64,000 nt of DNA from Epiperipatus broadwayi. Its lineage: Eukaryota > Onychophora > Udeonychophora > Euonychophora > Peripatidae. The stretch spans positions 2,358,001 through 2,422,000 of the forward strand of contig JAQFVV010006274.1 in assembly GCA_028023455.1 (NCBI GenBank), given 5' to 3'. The notes under the pieces were generated by a model. That model made no database searches. It had not been told where the DNA came from and was given only the letters and a program-made list of their open reading frames with translations. Each line of letters starts with the position of its first letter. Position 1 is the first letter of the stretch. The position numbers and the translations under genes were made by a program. Shown here one piece after another: positions 1 to 11,091 of the stretch.

Positions 1-3000
1 TAGAAAGAAATTGTACAGTAACATATGCAGAATTAACTAAATTTGGATGAAGAGAAATGGATATGTGATTTAGAATATTTAGCTACTTAATAGGGGTAGA
101 AATGTGAAAAAATAAAGTGAAAGTATTTGGAAATATTTATAAAGGGATATATATATATGAGTTCAGAAAGAATACTTATAAAACATTGTAAGTGATATGA
201 ATGATCATATTAATAAAATTGTTGGAAGTAAAGAATATGGATGAAATATTATCAAAGAGTATGTGTAAATAGTTGAATCAAATATAGTGAGATTCAGTAA
301 AGTATATAAAAGAAATTAACATGGTCAGGAAGAATTTGAATATAATGGATTATATCTTATTAAATAGAAAGAATTAAAAAAAAAGCATTGAAATGATTGA
401 TGAGAAAGACAAATAATATAATAGTCAACAATTTGATTGTGATAGAATTATAAATATCTGAAAGGCAAATTAATAAAATTTGATGTGGGAAAATATATAA
501 TGAGATTAAATTGACTAGGCTTAATAATATTTTTGACACAATTGATTTAAAAAAATAGGGAGCATGGACGTATATGGTAAAAAAGTTTGTAAGTGAATGA
601 TTATTTAAAAACAATAGGATTAATGAGAAAAAAAATGGAGGAAAAAAACTGTAAAGTATAAAAGAAAGAAAAAAGACATATGAAAATTATAAAGAAAATA
701 GAAGTAAAGATAAACATTAAGTGGAATAGCTTTAAAAAAATCACAAAAGAATTAAGACAAAAATGACTTAATAAGAAATTTTAATAAAATTAACAATGTA
801 GAAAGAGTTATGAAAAATTTTGGAGCTACATGAAGAAGAAAAAATATACTATTAAATGCAGAATGGCATAAATGTGAGGATAGAAAAAAACTTGCAAAAA
901 AATTGTTAATGAATTTGTAATAAAATCTTTTAGTGAAAGAGAAATAGTAAGTGACTATGATTTATTAGAAAACTTAGTTTACAAGTTGATAGAAAGAGTG
1001 ATGAATGTAGAATTGTACAAAGCAACAAGTAAATTAAAAAAAGAAAAAAAGGATTAGATGATATGGTGGCTAATATGATTATAAGTAAGGAAAAATATAT
1101 AAGATTTAATTTAAGAGAAAGTCTTAACAAAAATATGGGTAATAAGATGTCAGATGAATAGAAGGATCTGAGAATTAAATTATTACATATAAAAAAAGAG
1201 AACGAATGTTAGGTTATTAATTATTGATAGAATAGACTGATAACTTTCACAGTTTACTATTATTTATATATATCTTAATTGATGGAATTACAATTGGATT
1301 AAAAAGAATGGAATTTTATAGCAGATTCAGAATGAATTTAGATCAAGGAGAACGATAGGAGATAATTTATCACAGTTGATGTAAATATTTTATAAGGAAA
1401 ACAATTCATATTTGTTGCATTTCTAGATATAGAAAAAACATACAATTGAATGGAAAACCATGAGAAGTCTTGATAATATTAAAATAAACTTAAAATTGTT
1501 TAAAAATAATGAAAGTTTTTATAATTTCTTTTTATAAGTATCGTTTGAGAAACATAGAATCGATGGAAGCTAAATGAAAAATTGGATTGTAGCAGTGATT
1601 ACCATTATCACATTTATTGTTTATTTTGTTTCCAAAAAAATTGGATATCAAAATAAAAAAATTGGAAATAAAAATAGGAAATCTTATAACCTAGAACAAA
1701 ACAAAAAAAACCATAGTGTGAGGATCCTTTCTTGTAGATGATATGACATTTTTGGCAAACAGTATAGAAGATATAGAATTATTAAAGAAATGAGGAGAGT
1801 AGGAAGAAGATTAAAAATTAAATTTAATAAAGAAAAATTATAATATTTAATGGGAAGATAAACTGAAAGAAAAAAAAGGGAAATATTTGTATTGAAGAAA
1901 TACAGATATTTATGTACTCTATTAAATGGAAAAGGGAATTATACAGATAGTTAAGAATTAGAGTTGAGAATAAAAACTAAAAATAGAATAGGGTTGATTA
2001 AAATTTGGCATATTTGTTATAAGTATGAGATATGTAGAATAATTTGGAAAGTGTTGATGGTGTCTTTTTTAATAGTTGGAAATAATGAACTTTGTATTTG
2101 ACAGTGAACTCCAAAACTTTTAGAAAACTTTTTTTTGATATGTAATTGTTGGAGAACTGTAAACAAGAAATAAAATAGAAAATTTAAGGTGAAGTGAAAC
2201 AGACTTCTTATTTTTTTAAAAAATAAATAAATAAAAGGAAATCAAAAATAAATTTAAAATGATTAGATTGTAAGGTTAGAGTATATGAATGGAAGTAAAT
2301 GAATAAAAATGGTGTGTAATTGGATTACATGCAGAGAACAATAAACATGTTGAACAAGAAATGTCTTATTATTTCCAAAAATAATAGATAAACAATTTAT
2401 ATCCATATATTTATATTAAAAATGGGGTAAATATATAAAGTCTATATTAGAGGTACCCAATTATAAAAGACATGAAAAAAAGATGAGATAAGGTATTTTA
2501 AAAAGTATTAGACTAATGGGAAATGAATATGAATAAAAAATAGTTTAGAGTTATACAAAAATAACATTATATAAAATATGAAAGAGTGTATGCTAACTCT
2601 AAAGAAAAAAATTGTTATTTAGAGCAAGAGTAGAAGTTTTAAATAACATAACAAAACAGCAAAAATAGAATAAGGATTTGAATTACAGATGTAATTTATG
2701 TGAAAATCAGAAAGAGAAAGATTTTTGATTATTTATTTTTGGAATTAAGCATATTAAAAGAGAATTACAATAAATCGTTTGGAAAATGTAATATTTAAAA
2801 TTAGAGTAAAATTGATAAAAATTTTATAAATTTTTGGTTAGATCTTTATAACAAAATTAGGAATATAAAAATAGGATAATAGAACTACTAAAACAATCTT
2901 TATTAAAATAGGATAAGAGGGAAAAATGAAACAGAGCTGGGAAAATAATTGGATAATAAGAATTAAGAAATAGATGAGTTTGCTGAAGAAAGATATTAAT

Positions 3001-3060
3001 CTTGGCTAATATGATAGTATATATGTGTCATTAAATTTACAGGAAAAAGAATATTAAAAA
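1..3060 (+). pseudogene. Decayed non-LTR retrotransposon (LINE 1 of this window)
   Basis: Reading all three + frames and allowing many frameshifts and stops, reverse-transcriptase motifs appear in the right order. At 1411-1446 the translation is FVAFLDIEKTYN, the palm motif containing the first catalytic Asp. At 1728-1763 it is FLVDDMTFLANS, the FxDD box with Val for Ala. A Cys-x2-Cys (CNLC) at 2690-2701 followed by a Lys-Glu-Asp-rich stretch resembles the C-terminal zinc finger seen in several LINE clades. Just upstream of 1411 there are remnants of the GFR-type box (about 1325-1380). No ORF longer than about 70 codons survives, so the copy is dead and old. The 5' end lies outside the window or is unrecognisable. 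The clade cannot be fixed. The 3' end near 3060 is a guess. Confidence 0.7.
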
Positions 3061-3540
3061 TGCGTGAAAACAATTTATTTATTTATCAATAACTAAAGAA
3101 AAAACTTATCTTATGGAATAAAATATATATGCTTATTTTTAGAATCCTTCTGCATTTGTATTTTTAATGGTCAGAAAATCTGACTTCCATTATTTCTATT
3201 TACCATAAAGGGACAGACTTAATTTGCTTCTCATTACTGAAAAAGAATGCATGATTGGCTTGATATATTCTGATGAATGTCCATGCAAAATTTAAACACA
3301 AGTAAATTCTTACCATTCAATTATCAGGAGTATAATGTGAACCCAAATCAGGAAACTAATATATCTAAGACTAAGAGAGAGGAAAAGGGGGACATGTCTG
3401 ACTATTATATTAATGAAAGTTTTCTAAAATAATTTGAATTATCGATTCATATTTAACTATTATTGTGAGCTCAAACAACATCTTTACTTTTATATAGTGA
3501 CTATAGTTCCAGTCAGTCAATTATTCACACTGTTGTAATA
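3061..3540. other. No gene seen; probable 5' part of the next LINE or unique spacer
   Basis: AT-rich sequence with stops in all frames. It lies between the decayed 3' end of one LINE and the ORF1 remnant of the next. It may hold 5' untranslated or ORF1 sequence of the downstream LINE, but no motif supports that. Confidence 0.3.
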
Positions 3541-3541
3541 A

Positions 3542-4165
3542 ATCCTGTGCTTTAAATGCAACAGAATTGGTCATATAGAAGCTATGTGTGTGACTGGGAA
3601 TTGTGTAAAATATAATAAGTTTGATAGAAGCAATCATTTGTGTGGAACTAATAACATTAAGACGTGGGCAGACATTGTTGATAGTAATATTAACAAAAAT
3701 ATTCACAATATTGATAATGATTTTTGTGATGGAGATGACATTGATGTTAGTCCCAGCCAATCTTTTGAGCCTGCTGAAGTATCATCTCACATAAATAGTT
3801 TGGCTCAAGATGTTGACGAGTCTGTTTGTCCCAGTGATATTGGGTGTATTAACAACAATATAAATTCTGATATAAATTTTGGTGAAGGAATAGAGATCAA
3901 TAGTGATACTGTTACTGATTATGTTTATAACACGACTGTTTCTGGAATTAATACAGAAGAAGGAGTTGACAGAAATACCAATATTATAGAGAACAACCCT
4001 ACGATGCTGGATCAGGTGGCTAGTAATTCTGAGTTTAATATCAAAATTGGTTATCATAATGATACAAATGAAATGATGAATGAAAATATAAGTGATATAT
4101 TTGTGGGTAAATGGTCAAATTATTCCAATAATTATGAACAAATCCCTCAGTATACTAACTCTTAA
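3542..4165 (+). pseudogene. LINE 2 ORF1 remnant with CCHC zinc knuckle
   Basis: The frame is open from just after a stop at 3539-3541 to TAA at 4163-4165, about 207 codons; the first ATG is at 3584. Residues encoded at 3548-3589 read C-FK-C-NRIG-H-IEAM-C, a perfect CX2CX4HX4C zinc knuckle, the nucleic-acid binding module of LINE ORF1 (gag-like) proteins. A second Cys/His cluster follows (NHLC near 3640). The remainder is acidic and Asn-rich with no domain I recognise. The endonuclease frame begins by overlapping the ORF1 stop, the arrangement expected for ORF1/ORF2. The 5' part of ORF1 is missing, so this is a fragment rather than a host gene, even though it is the longest open frame in the window. 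Confidence 0.75.
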
Positions 4166-4797
4166 TATTAGAGGATTAAATAGCCCAGGTAAAGTTGATA
4201 AAATTGTTGACTATTTAACTAAAAAAAAAAAGAAATAGTAATTTTAACTGAGACTAAAATTAACCATAATACACTTATTATATTATCTCAACAGAATATT
4301 TTCCTTTTTAAACCTAATGATAGGCCTGCTCAAGGTGCAGCTGTTTTAATATATATGCATTCAGAGATTGAAAAAATTCAGTTAATGTCTTTACAAACAA
4401 ACTATATTCCTTTGTTTATCAGGCAGTCTTGCATTATCTGATTGCTGTATACTCTGTAGCTAAGGTAATGATATTGCAAATATAATCCATAATGTTCAAA
4501 ATAATTTCTTACAAAAACCAGGTATTATAATTCTGGGTGGTGACCTTAATTGTACATTCCGATCTCTTCCTATTGCATTACAAAATAAAATGAAAGAAAT
4601 TTCACTATATTCATTGCATGAAAGATATCCAGATAATGCATATACTTTCTTTAATAGCAGATTCTCATCTCTTATAGACCTTTTCTTTTTGCCGGGACAT
4701 AAGCTAAATGATTCAACTATTAATACATCTCTGGTTGGTTTTTCAGATCACCTCTGTGTAAAGTTAGTTCTTTATAACTATTATCAAATCACTAATT
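4155..4797 (+). pseudogene. LINE 2 ORF2: apurinic-like endonuclease domain
   Basis: Translation starts LTLNIRGLNSPGKV at 4161, the N-terminal strand of APE-type LINE endonucleases. The catalytic Glu is in TETK (4247-4258), Asp and Asn in GGDLN (Asp 4542-4544, Asn 4548-4550), and the terminal SDH is at 4743-4751, so all catalytic residues persist. A frameshift lies in the 11-A run at 4221-4231, and further shifts and stops near 4440-4470 break the frame. The distal half is open from 4590 to 4799. The domain nicks target DNA for target-primed reverse transcription. Its style, with the C-terminal zinc finger downstream, suggests the L1/Tx1 group, but this is inferred. Confidence 0.8.
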
Positions 4798-5800
4798 AAT
4801 ATAGATTTTCTATTAGAAGAAACGTTAGAGATGGTGTTTTGCTCTCGATTGACCAATTATCAGTTATATTGACTGTCATTAATTATTATACAAAATGTTC
4901 AGGCATACCACCCTCTATTGCTTGGTTTAAAATTAAAAAAGATTTTTCTAAAATATGTTATAAGAATGCACAGAATATTTTATCAATGAATCAAATGTAA
5001 AATAGAATCTCTGAAATTCAGAGAGTCTTATGCAATATTACCTACCTCAGACCTAATCATCAATTGATAAATAGTTTACAAGATGAATACAACAGATTAT
5101 ATCAACTTATGCATCAAGATGCTCATACAATATGGCTCAGGAAATTAATTCCTAACTTGAGTAAATTATTAAAACCCATATTAACTATGCTAAATTATAT
5201 ATCCCCCACTCTAGGGGTATTGCCAGTATCACCAAGGATGATGATGGCATTGCCTCTGGAATCTATGTTGATAATTACATGTTTAAAAATTTAAAAATGA
5301 AATCTGGTGTAAGTACAGGTTTCATTAATCAGCATGGTAGTATCATAACTGGGAAACAGAAAGAGTATATTTCAAATTAGGATATTCAAGATGAAATTAA
5401 TATCCTCAAGGTACAATCAATAATGGCAAATGACACAATCCCAGCCTCTGTTTATAAACAACTTAACTATGCTCTCAGATTTGCAATGTGGAGATTTTTT
5501 AATCAGTTGCATTATGAGAGAATTGAGTGACCCTTTATTAGCAACAAAGTAATTTTTAGCATTAAAAAAGACAAATTAGTGCAAAGTCCAACAATTGATG
5601 AACTGAAACATATTTCTGTAGAAGTTATTGATTCGAAGATTCTGACTAGAATTCTCTTGAAAAAATTACATCACCTTATCAATACTAGAATATCTTCTGC
5701 TCACCATGCCATTAAGGGTAGATGTGCAGTAAATGCTGCCTTAAAAATTCATGAGGCTATCAAATATGCAAGGGATTTAAACTTAACCCAATATTAAACT
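4798..5800 (+). pseudogene. LINE 2 ORF2: linker and N-terminal reverse-transcriptase part
   Basis: Frames shift repeatedly. At 5400-5520 a stretch around NDTIPASVYKQLNYA and at 5580-5797 a longer open stretch (ILTRILLKKLHHLI, then AIKGRCAVNAALKIHEAI) match the fingers region and the box preceding the first catalytic Asp in L1/Tx1-type RTs. The sequence then jumps at about 5797-5820 directly to the region downstream of the RT, so the palm boxes with the catalytic Asp and the YxDD motif are absent. This is an internal deletion of well over a kilobase relative to a full element. Confidence 0.65.
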
Positions 5801-5809
5801 ATCCAAAAT

Positions 5810-6870
5810 ACTATGCACTCTGGGTAACCCTACATAACAAATCAATACTCAGAATAAACCAGATTTTAAAGAAATATGTCTGGAGTAGAGCTTCAAGATG
5901 GATCTCAATATCAACCTTGCAGATGCCAAAAAAAAAAAGGTCTTGGCCTGATTGATCCAGAGCTATATATATCTTACATCAAGACAAGTACATTTATTGA
6001 CTTAATTAAAAGTCAATTTCTTGGGCCTTCAGTTGATCTTACTGGTGCTTTTAATGAAATAGGATGTAAAGGAAGATCTTTTATAGCTGATCCGTTCATT
6101 GCTTATAGGGATCTCCAAGATGATATGAATGTGTCCAGTTTGGAAGGTGTTAAATATAGAGACTTAATGAATCATTTTAAAAGTAATGGCAATGCATGGT
6201 TGGATATGTCAAAGAAAAATGTGTTGAAAAAGTTCCACTCTATATATGCACCCAATCCTATTTGAAATTTGTTTTCAAACTAGTGAATGGCTTGTTTTCA
6301 ACAACTAAGATTCTAAATGAAAGACTACATATGAATTTAGATCCAGTCTGTTTGCTGTGCAAATCTGGTAATGAGACTTTTCAGCATCTATTCAAAGAAT
6401 GTTTGGCATTTAGGCAGATAAGAGCTATAGTGTTTCACAGGCCAATCATGAACTTAAAACTTTTACTTAGTCAATACATTGAGAAATTTAACTCTCACAG
6501 TGCAATGGTGACTGTGCATAGACAATATGATATATATGATGTAACTCTATAGTGATTGGAAACTTATTTCAGTCAATGTCTGAGATACTTGCCAAGGAAG
6601 ATGATGAATTGAATCTGGGGTGGTTCTGGAATAACTCTATGTGAGATTATCAGATGAACATTTGTCTTGAATATAGGTTTAATTTTTATGTGTGGCTTAT
6701 TCCTTGAGCTAATCAATCATTTTGTTACATGCTTTGCTCATTTGAGTGGCATGTCTTAGAATCTCCTTCTAGTACACTTCTTGAGTTTAAGATAAGTAGT
6801 TAATTGCCTGCAGACTTTTTGTCTTAATGGTGGAATATATCAAATTCTTTGGGTTTTGGTATCTAAACTA
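5810..6870 (+). pseudogene. LINE 2 ORF2 C-terminus with zf-RVT-like finger, then 3' UTR
   Basis: At 5850-5960 the frames give INQILKKYVWSRASRW and a GLGLIDPELYISYI segment, typical of the region after the thumb in L1/Tx1-type ORF2. An open frame runs 5876-6265, and a second frame overlaps it and runs to 6552, so a frameshift lies in the overlap. The zinc finger is Cys 6349-6351, Cys 6358-6360, His 6384-6386 and Cys 6400-6402 (C-x2-C-x7-H-x4-C). After about 6552 coding stops and a T-rich 3' UTR-like stretch continues to about 6870. The missing RT core makes this copy non-functional. Confidence 0.75.
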
Positions 6871-6956
6871 GAAGAAAATATAATTTGGAATGGATAGATG
6901 AAATAATAAAAAAGCGTTTATATTATTTTGTAGTTTAAAATAAAAAGTTAAAAAAA

Positions 6957-7247
6957 TAATATATATATTATAATAAATGTTTTTATTTACTGGGCACTGA
7001 AAACCCAAAAGTAATTGTTTTCTTCAAATATAATTGGGAATTTTATATATTTAACTTCAAATAAAAGTGTGGAATGTCCAGAAATTAATTAATTCAATCA
7101 CTTATTACAAAAATTAGTGATTGAATTAGTTAATTCTGGATATTCTATGGTTTTATTTTGAGTTAAATATAAAACCTCCAATTGTGGTTGAAGAAAAAAA
7201 AGTGGATTTTTAGCATAAAGTATAAAAACATTTATTATAATATATAT
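6957..7247. repeat. Inverted repeat element (two arms of about 130-145 bp)
   Basis: The arm 6957-7105 is matched in reverse complement by 7118-7247. The centre reads AATTAATTCAATCACTTAT against AGTGATTGAATTAGTTAATT. Outer parts match with some divergence (TTATAATAAATGTTTTTAT against ATAAAAACATTTATTATAA). It could be a foldback MITE and its transcript would form a long hairpin. No protein is encoded. Confidence 0.8.
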
Positions 7248-7268
7248 ATATATATACATACATGTATA

Positions 7269-7363
<95 letters not shown>
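7235..7363. repeat. (TA)n microsatellite
   Basis: Almost uninterrupted TA dinucleotides with a few TG/CA interruptions, forming a long self-complementary tract between two palindromic repeats. Confidence 0.95.
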
Positions 7364-7367
<4 letters not shown>

Positions 7368-7641
7368 TTGTATTTTTAAATTGGACTATTTACATCATCT
7401 AATATGTGTATTGATTGTCTTTAGAAAAAATTAATTTTATTTAAACATTCCAAATACATTCAACTGTTAGTAATAAGACATCAAAACAGATACCAGTTTG
7501 ATGTACTATTACTAATATTACCTGTTTGATGTGCTATTACTAACAGTTGAATCTATTTGAAATATTTAAATAAAGTTAAATTTTTATAAAGGTATTCAAT
7601 AAACATATTAGATGATGGAAAAAATCCAATATAAAAATACA
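7364..7641. repeat. Family R palindromic element, short copy (R1)
   Basis: Terminal inverted repeats begin ATTGGACTATTTACATCATC and end in the complement ending AAAATCCAAT. Inner parts include the family hallmark CAACTGTTAGTAAT on one arm and ATTACTAACAGTTG on the other. It is shorter than the other family R copies (20298, 37697, 47248) and lacks their central tRNA-like segment, so it is probably an internal-deletion derivative. Confidence 0.75.
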
Positions 7642-7699
7642 ACTAGAATACCATCATCACAAACTTCAGGAAAACAATATACATGTATTATTTTTAACT

Positions 7700-8500
7700 T
7701 TTTAATATTCAGATATTTTTTGTAATTATTTTATTTAAAATGCAGAATGAAAACTCTGTTGCAGTCTGTGACACCACATTAAAAATTGATTCCAATATTA
7801 TTTTGTTTGTGAAAGAAGGATTTTTAAAAAAGAAATTTTATGGTACTGTCCTATTAGCCAATGTCGGCTACTTGATGGCATTATTTCTATGCAAAAGCAC
7901 AGAAATATGCCATATACATGGCTGCTCACTTAACCTACAGCCTGCTTTGTGTTATGAAGTTTATCTGAATGCTCACTACAGTATTATGTAAGAGTGGCTA
8001 GATTTCAACCTGCCACAACTCTTTAAATATGCATGACAAAGTAATTAGCTTATATTTCACCTGATGTACCATTACTTACTAATTGTAACACCACCACAAC
8101 ACTTCCTTACTCAACATTAAAGCTTCAAAAAATTTGGAAAGGTATGGCCAAACATGATTTTGCTGAACTCATGTGAAAAATCATGTTTACATAAGAACAC
8201 ATACAAAACAAATAAAATAGCTGACTGCAAAACCAAGAGTTTAAAATTGTGGCAATTCAGATCCACAGAATCTGGCACATGGGCATTTTTACAGGACAAC
8301 AAACTCCTACATGGTAAGAGATGTGTGTGTGGTGTAACTATGAGACTGGAGATTTCCAAAACCATCTCTCAGTTAAGATGCAAGTCCCATTCCTATTGGC
8401 AAAAGTCCTCTCTTCGAAAAGAGACCTGGCTTGATGGCTCCAGGAGTCACGATGAGCTGATCCTAGAGCAAAGACCTTAATAATTTATCTTTGACATTTA
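7700..8500. other. No recognised gene; two unassigned ORFs and one arm of an inverted repeat
   Basis: Two open frames on the + strand (7740-7991, 83 codons; 8154-8480, 108 codons) have less extreme AT content than their surroundings, but I recognise no domain in either. The segment 7841-7911 recurs inverted at about 9450-9520, so the first ORF overlaps a repeat. The second ORF has no visible splice or promoter context. Treat both as non-coding until transcripts show otherwise. Confidence 0.35.
7841..7911 (+). repeat. Distant inverted repeat, left arm
   Basis: Reads TGGTACTGTCCTATTAGCCA at its start. The reverse complement at about 9450-9522 keeps TTTCTGTG, TTTTGCATAG, CCATCAAG and the end AGTACCA with scattered differences, about 1.5 kb away. 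The pair may be the termini of a larger, now unreadable element spanning 7.8-9.5 kb, into which the family M copy at 8659-8858 was inserted. Confidence 0.6.
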
Positions 8501-8658
8501 TTTTTAAAAAGTTTTAAAAATATTTAGTCAATTTTTGAAGTTTCACATTGCTAATTTTATTTTTTTATAATACTATAAATCAAGAAATATAAGGGAATAT
8601 TTTTTTGATTGCCTAATTCCTTGTTTTGGCCCCTTACCAAGAATTTAGTAATTACCCA

Positions 8659-8858
8659 TAGTATAATTTATTAAAACAGGCAAAACTTTCCATACACTAC
8701 TGCCATTCAGTGCAATCCAGATTAATCAATGGATGCCAGACTACTGTATGGAGATTTTGCATGCCAGACTACTGTATAGAGAGTTTTGCCTGTTTTAATA
8801 ACAGGTATGAGCAAGAATAAGAAATGGTGATCATATGATGTTTAGTAGTATAATTTAT
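8659..8858. mobile_element. Family M short retroposon (M1) with 13-bp target-site duplication
   Basis: The 13-bp direct repeat TAGTATAATTTAT occurs at 8659-8671 and 8846-8858. Between them lies a 174-bp element starting TAAAACAGGCAAAACT, with an inverted copy (AGTTTTGCCTGTTTTA) ending near 8797 and then a tail ending GTGATCATATGATGTTTAG. The tail and the inverted ends match the copies at 38649-39116 and 62177-62275. The duplication length is typical of target-primed reverse transcription rather than a cut-and-paste transposon. This short copy lacks the hammerhead-like segment present in the long copies. Confidence 0.8.
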
Positions 8859-9884
8859 TTATATATCATAGGCATTATATGTTTTATGTGTTAAGGCAAG
8901 TACAATAACTAAGAAATAGATTGCTCTCCCCCATGAATAGCACTTGTTCCTTGTCAAAGTTTATCGTTGCTTGCTTCCTTCTTTATTCTAACAACTCAAT
9001 CTAAAGTGTTCTTATATCATTATGATGGACATTATTTAGAACATATGTTAAACATACGATAACATATTGATTTAAAATAGATAATAACATGGTGTTTTAA
9101 TAAAACAGTTTACCTTATATTATTAACAAATGGCATCAAAATTAATTTGTTTGTGATTTTGCTTAAAAAAACTGATATTTTGTATGGTGGAAATAATTTT
9201 AGTTAGTGGGTAATTTAAATAACAATTATCAATAATTAGTACATTTAAATAAATATCACAAATAAATAAATGTTTGAAAGTAAATTTAATTTCTTTCTAC
9301 ATTCTTCAACTTTTATGTTAATCTTAGTCGGCACAATTTTTTTTTAAAAATACAGTTCACTAATTATTATTTTAAATATATGGTTTGATAAATTTATGTT
9401 AATAAATATCTTCTCTAATAATCATTAGTTAAAATAAAAACAAATCAGGCCAGTACCATTATATTTCTGTGTTTTTGCATAGCAACACCACCATCAAGCT
9501 GCTGACACCAGCTAATAGAATAGTACCAATTTTACAATCAAAATTAAAATAAAATTCCATCCATTTAGGAAAAAAAAAACTTCTATAATTAATTAAAAAT
9601 AAGATTTGTTTTTATTTTGATTCATTAATATTGACATGTTTAAAATTTGGCCCACCAACTTATTAGTACAATAAATAACAAAGAAACCACCTTGAAATAT
9701 TTGATTGTTATATTACATTGGCATCAATTTCTAACATACGAACAAAATTTGAAAAAAAAAATCCATTTAATAGATATATGTTAAAACTTGATTACAAAAT
9801 GTATCTTAAACAAACAAACAATGTTCCTAAGTTAAATAAAAGCATTTAATAAAAATATATGAACCTTACTTAAATCACTGAAAT
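8859..9884. other. No gene seen; AT-rich spacer with distant inverted-repeat right arm
   Basis: Only short AT-driven frames. The right arm of the 7841-7911 inverted repeat is at about 9450-9522. Nothing else recognisable. Confidence 0.5.
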
Positions 9885-10540
9885 TTTTTCAATGACATAG
9901 TTGTTTTAGGAAATGTTGTAAAAATTATCAGAGTAAAGTAAAAAATAAGAATAAAGATAAATACTAAAAAGTTTAATGTTATGTTCAAAAGACTTTCTCC
10001 AAAGAAGAAAATAAAAAAATAACAATCATGAATTTAAAAAAGCTAATAACTATAAATATAAAGTATAAATATAAATATATATTGGTACTCCAGAGATTGT
10101 AAAAGACCTAGAAAGAAAGAGACTACATTTGGGATAGATAATACGTACATATGCTGAAAGCTTGATTAAATATGGAGAGATCTTTAACTTTTAGTGAATT
10201 GATAATAATTGAAAATGATGATAATATTATAAAAAATGAAAACGTTGTTAGAAAATTAATACATATGGAAACATAAAGAAGATCATAAAATTTAACTTGC
10301 ATGAAATGTTTTTGGTAGAAATAAGTTAATATTAAAAAGAAATATGCTATTGTGTTGGAAAAGAAAGATTTTTAATGTATATATTTTACCAATTCTTACT
10401 TATGTATGTGAGTCTTAAAAACTTAATAGAATATAAAATAGAGACTTTAGATTATTCAACAAAATTAGAGAGATATATGTTGGGATTAACAGACAAATTC
10501 AAAAGTGAAATATGTAGATAAGAAATAATTGACATCACAT
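9885..10540 (+). pseudogene. Decayed RTE-type LINE fragment (palm to thumb)
   Basis: Frames read NDIVVLGNVV and IRIKINTKKFNVMF (about 9890-9980), matching the FADDIVLxxN ... LxINxxKTKVMFN block of RTE reverse transcriptases with the FADD itself mutated. From about 10275 the frames give a stretch ending FYQFLLMYVSLKNLIE, the counterpart of the VFNxCVLPxLTYGxExW segment seen clearly in the copy at 49100. The part between (10079-10260) is a duplicated RTE 3' tail, so the copy is rearranged. It is dead, with stops throughout. Confidence 0.55.
10079..10262 (+). repeat. RTE 3' tail, direct repeat copy 1
   Basis: Starts TTGGTACTCCAGAGATTGTA and contains AAAAGACCTAGAAAGA and GGAGAGATCTTTAACTTTTAGTG, corresponding to the end of the RTE ORF at 51320-51479 (AAAAGACCCAGAAAGAGACC, GGAGAGACCTTCATCCTGCAG). 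It is a nearly identical direct repeat of 10679-10862. Confidence 0.8.
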
Positions 10541-10678
10541 AAAATATACACATACTTATTTTACTTACACTAGTACTTTTGTCTGAATGCTTATTTCAAA
10601 TCATAATTTAGATTGAGGCAGCCCACATGTGTTGAATATTTTGCTAGAACCAGTGAAAATAAGTGAGCAGTTAATTTC

Positions 10679-10862
10679 AAATTGGTACTCCAGAGATTGT
10701 AAAAGACCTAGAAATAGACTATATTTGGGATAGATAATAAGTACATATGCTGAAAGCTCGATTAAATATGGAGAGATCTTTATCTTTTTAGTGAATCGAT
10801 AATAATTGAAAGTGATGATGATGATATTATAAAAAATGCAAACGTTGTTAGAAAATTAATGA
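10679..10862 (+). repeat. RTE 3' tail, direct repeat copy 2
   Basis: Same sequence as 10079-10262 apart from small indels (it lacks the second GAAAG unit and has extra GATGAT triplets). The 600-bp spacing and high identity imply a fairly recent local duplication or two insertions of the same 3' end. Confidence 0.8.
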
Positions 10863-10986
10863 AGAATAATTGTAGAAACTCAACCATATAAAAATAATTG
10901 ATATATGACTTTTTGAGTTTTTATTGCTATTCAAATATTTTTTTTCTTTTTTAAAATTTTATTAATTCATAGCTATTATTACTTTG

Positions 10987-11091
10987 AAAAATGTAGTTGG
11001 TGGCCAAGTGATTAGCACAGCTGCCTTACAAGCAGTTGTCCCGAGGTTCGCTTCCCGGTTGACGCTTTGACACATAAAAAAAAATGTAGTT
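10987..11091 (+). mobile_element. tRNA-derived SINE (tRNA-Val-like) with 12-bp target-site duplication
   Basis: AAAAATGTAGTT occurs at 10987-10998 and again at 11080-11091, flanking an 81-bp body. The body folds like a tRNA. The D-arm/A-box region is TGGCCAAGTGATTAGC. The anticodon stem GCTGC/GCAGT encloses loop CTTACAA, giving anticodon UAC as in tRNA-Val. The T loop and B-box are GGTTCGCTTCC. The acceptor ends do not pair, so it is not a working tRNA. It ends in an A-run that merges with the target-site duplication, as expected for a SINE or tRNA retropseudogene mobilised by LINE machinery. The intact duplication suggests a young insertion. Confidence 0.8.

Noticed and set aside
3782-4057. 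91-codon - strand frame
   Set aside because: Antisense shadow of the LINE ORF1 remnant.
7740-7991. 83-codon + frame with Cys residues and hydrophobic parts
   Set aside because: Its middle is one arm of an inverted repeat and no family or signal context supports a gene.
8154-8480. 108-codon + frame, more balanced in composition than neighbours
   Set aside because: No domain, no splice or promoter signal, and a competing - strand frame; listed only as unassigned.
10999-11079. A functional tRNA-Val gene
   Set aside because: The anticodon arm folds, but the acceptor stem does not pair and the T stem is mismatched; target-site duplications show it is a retroposed copy.
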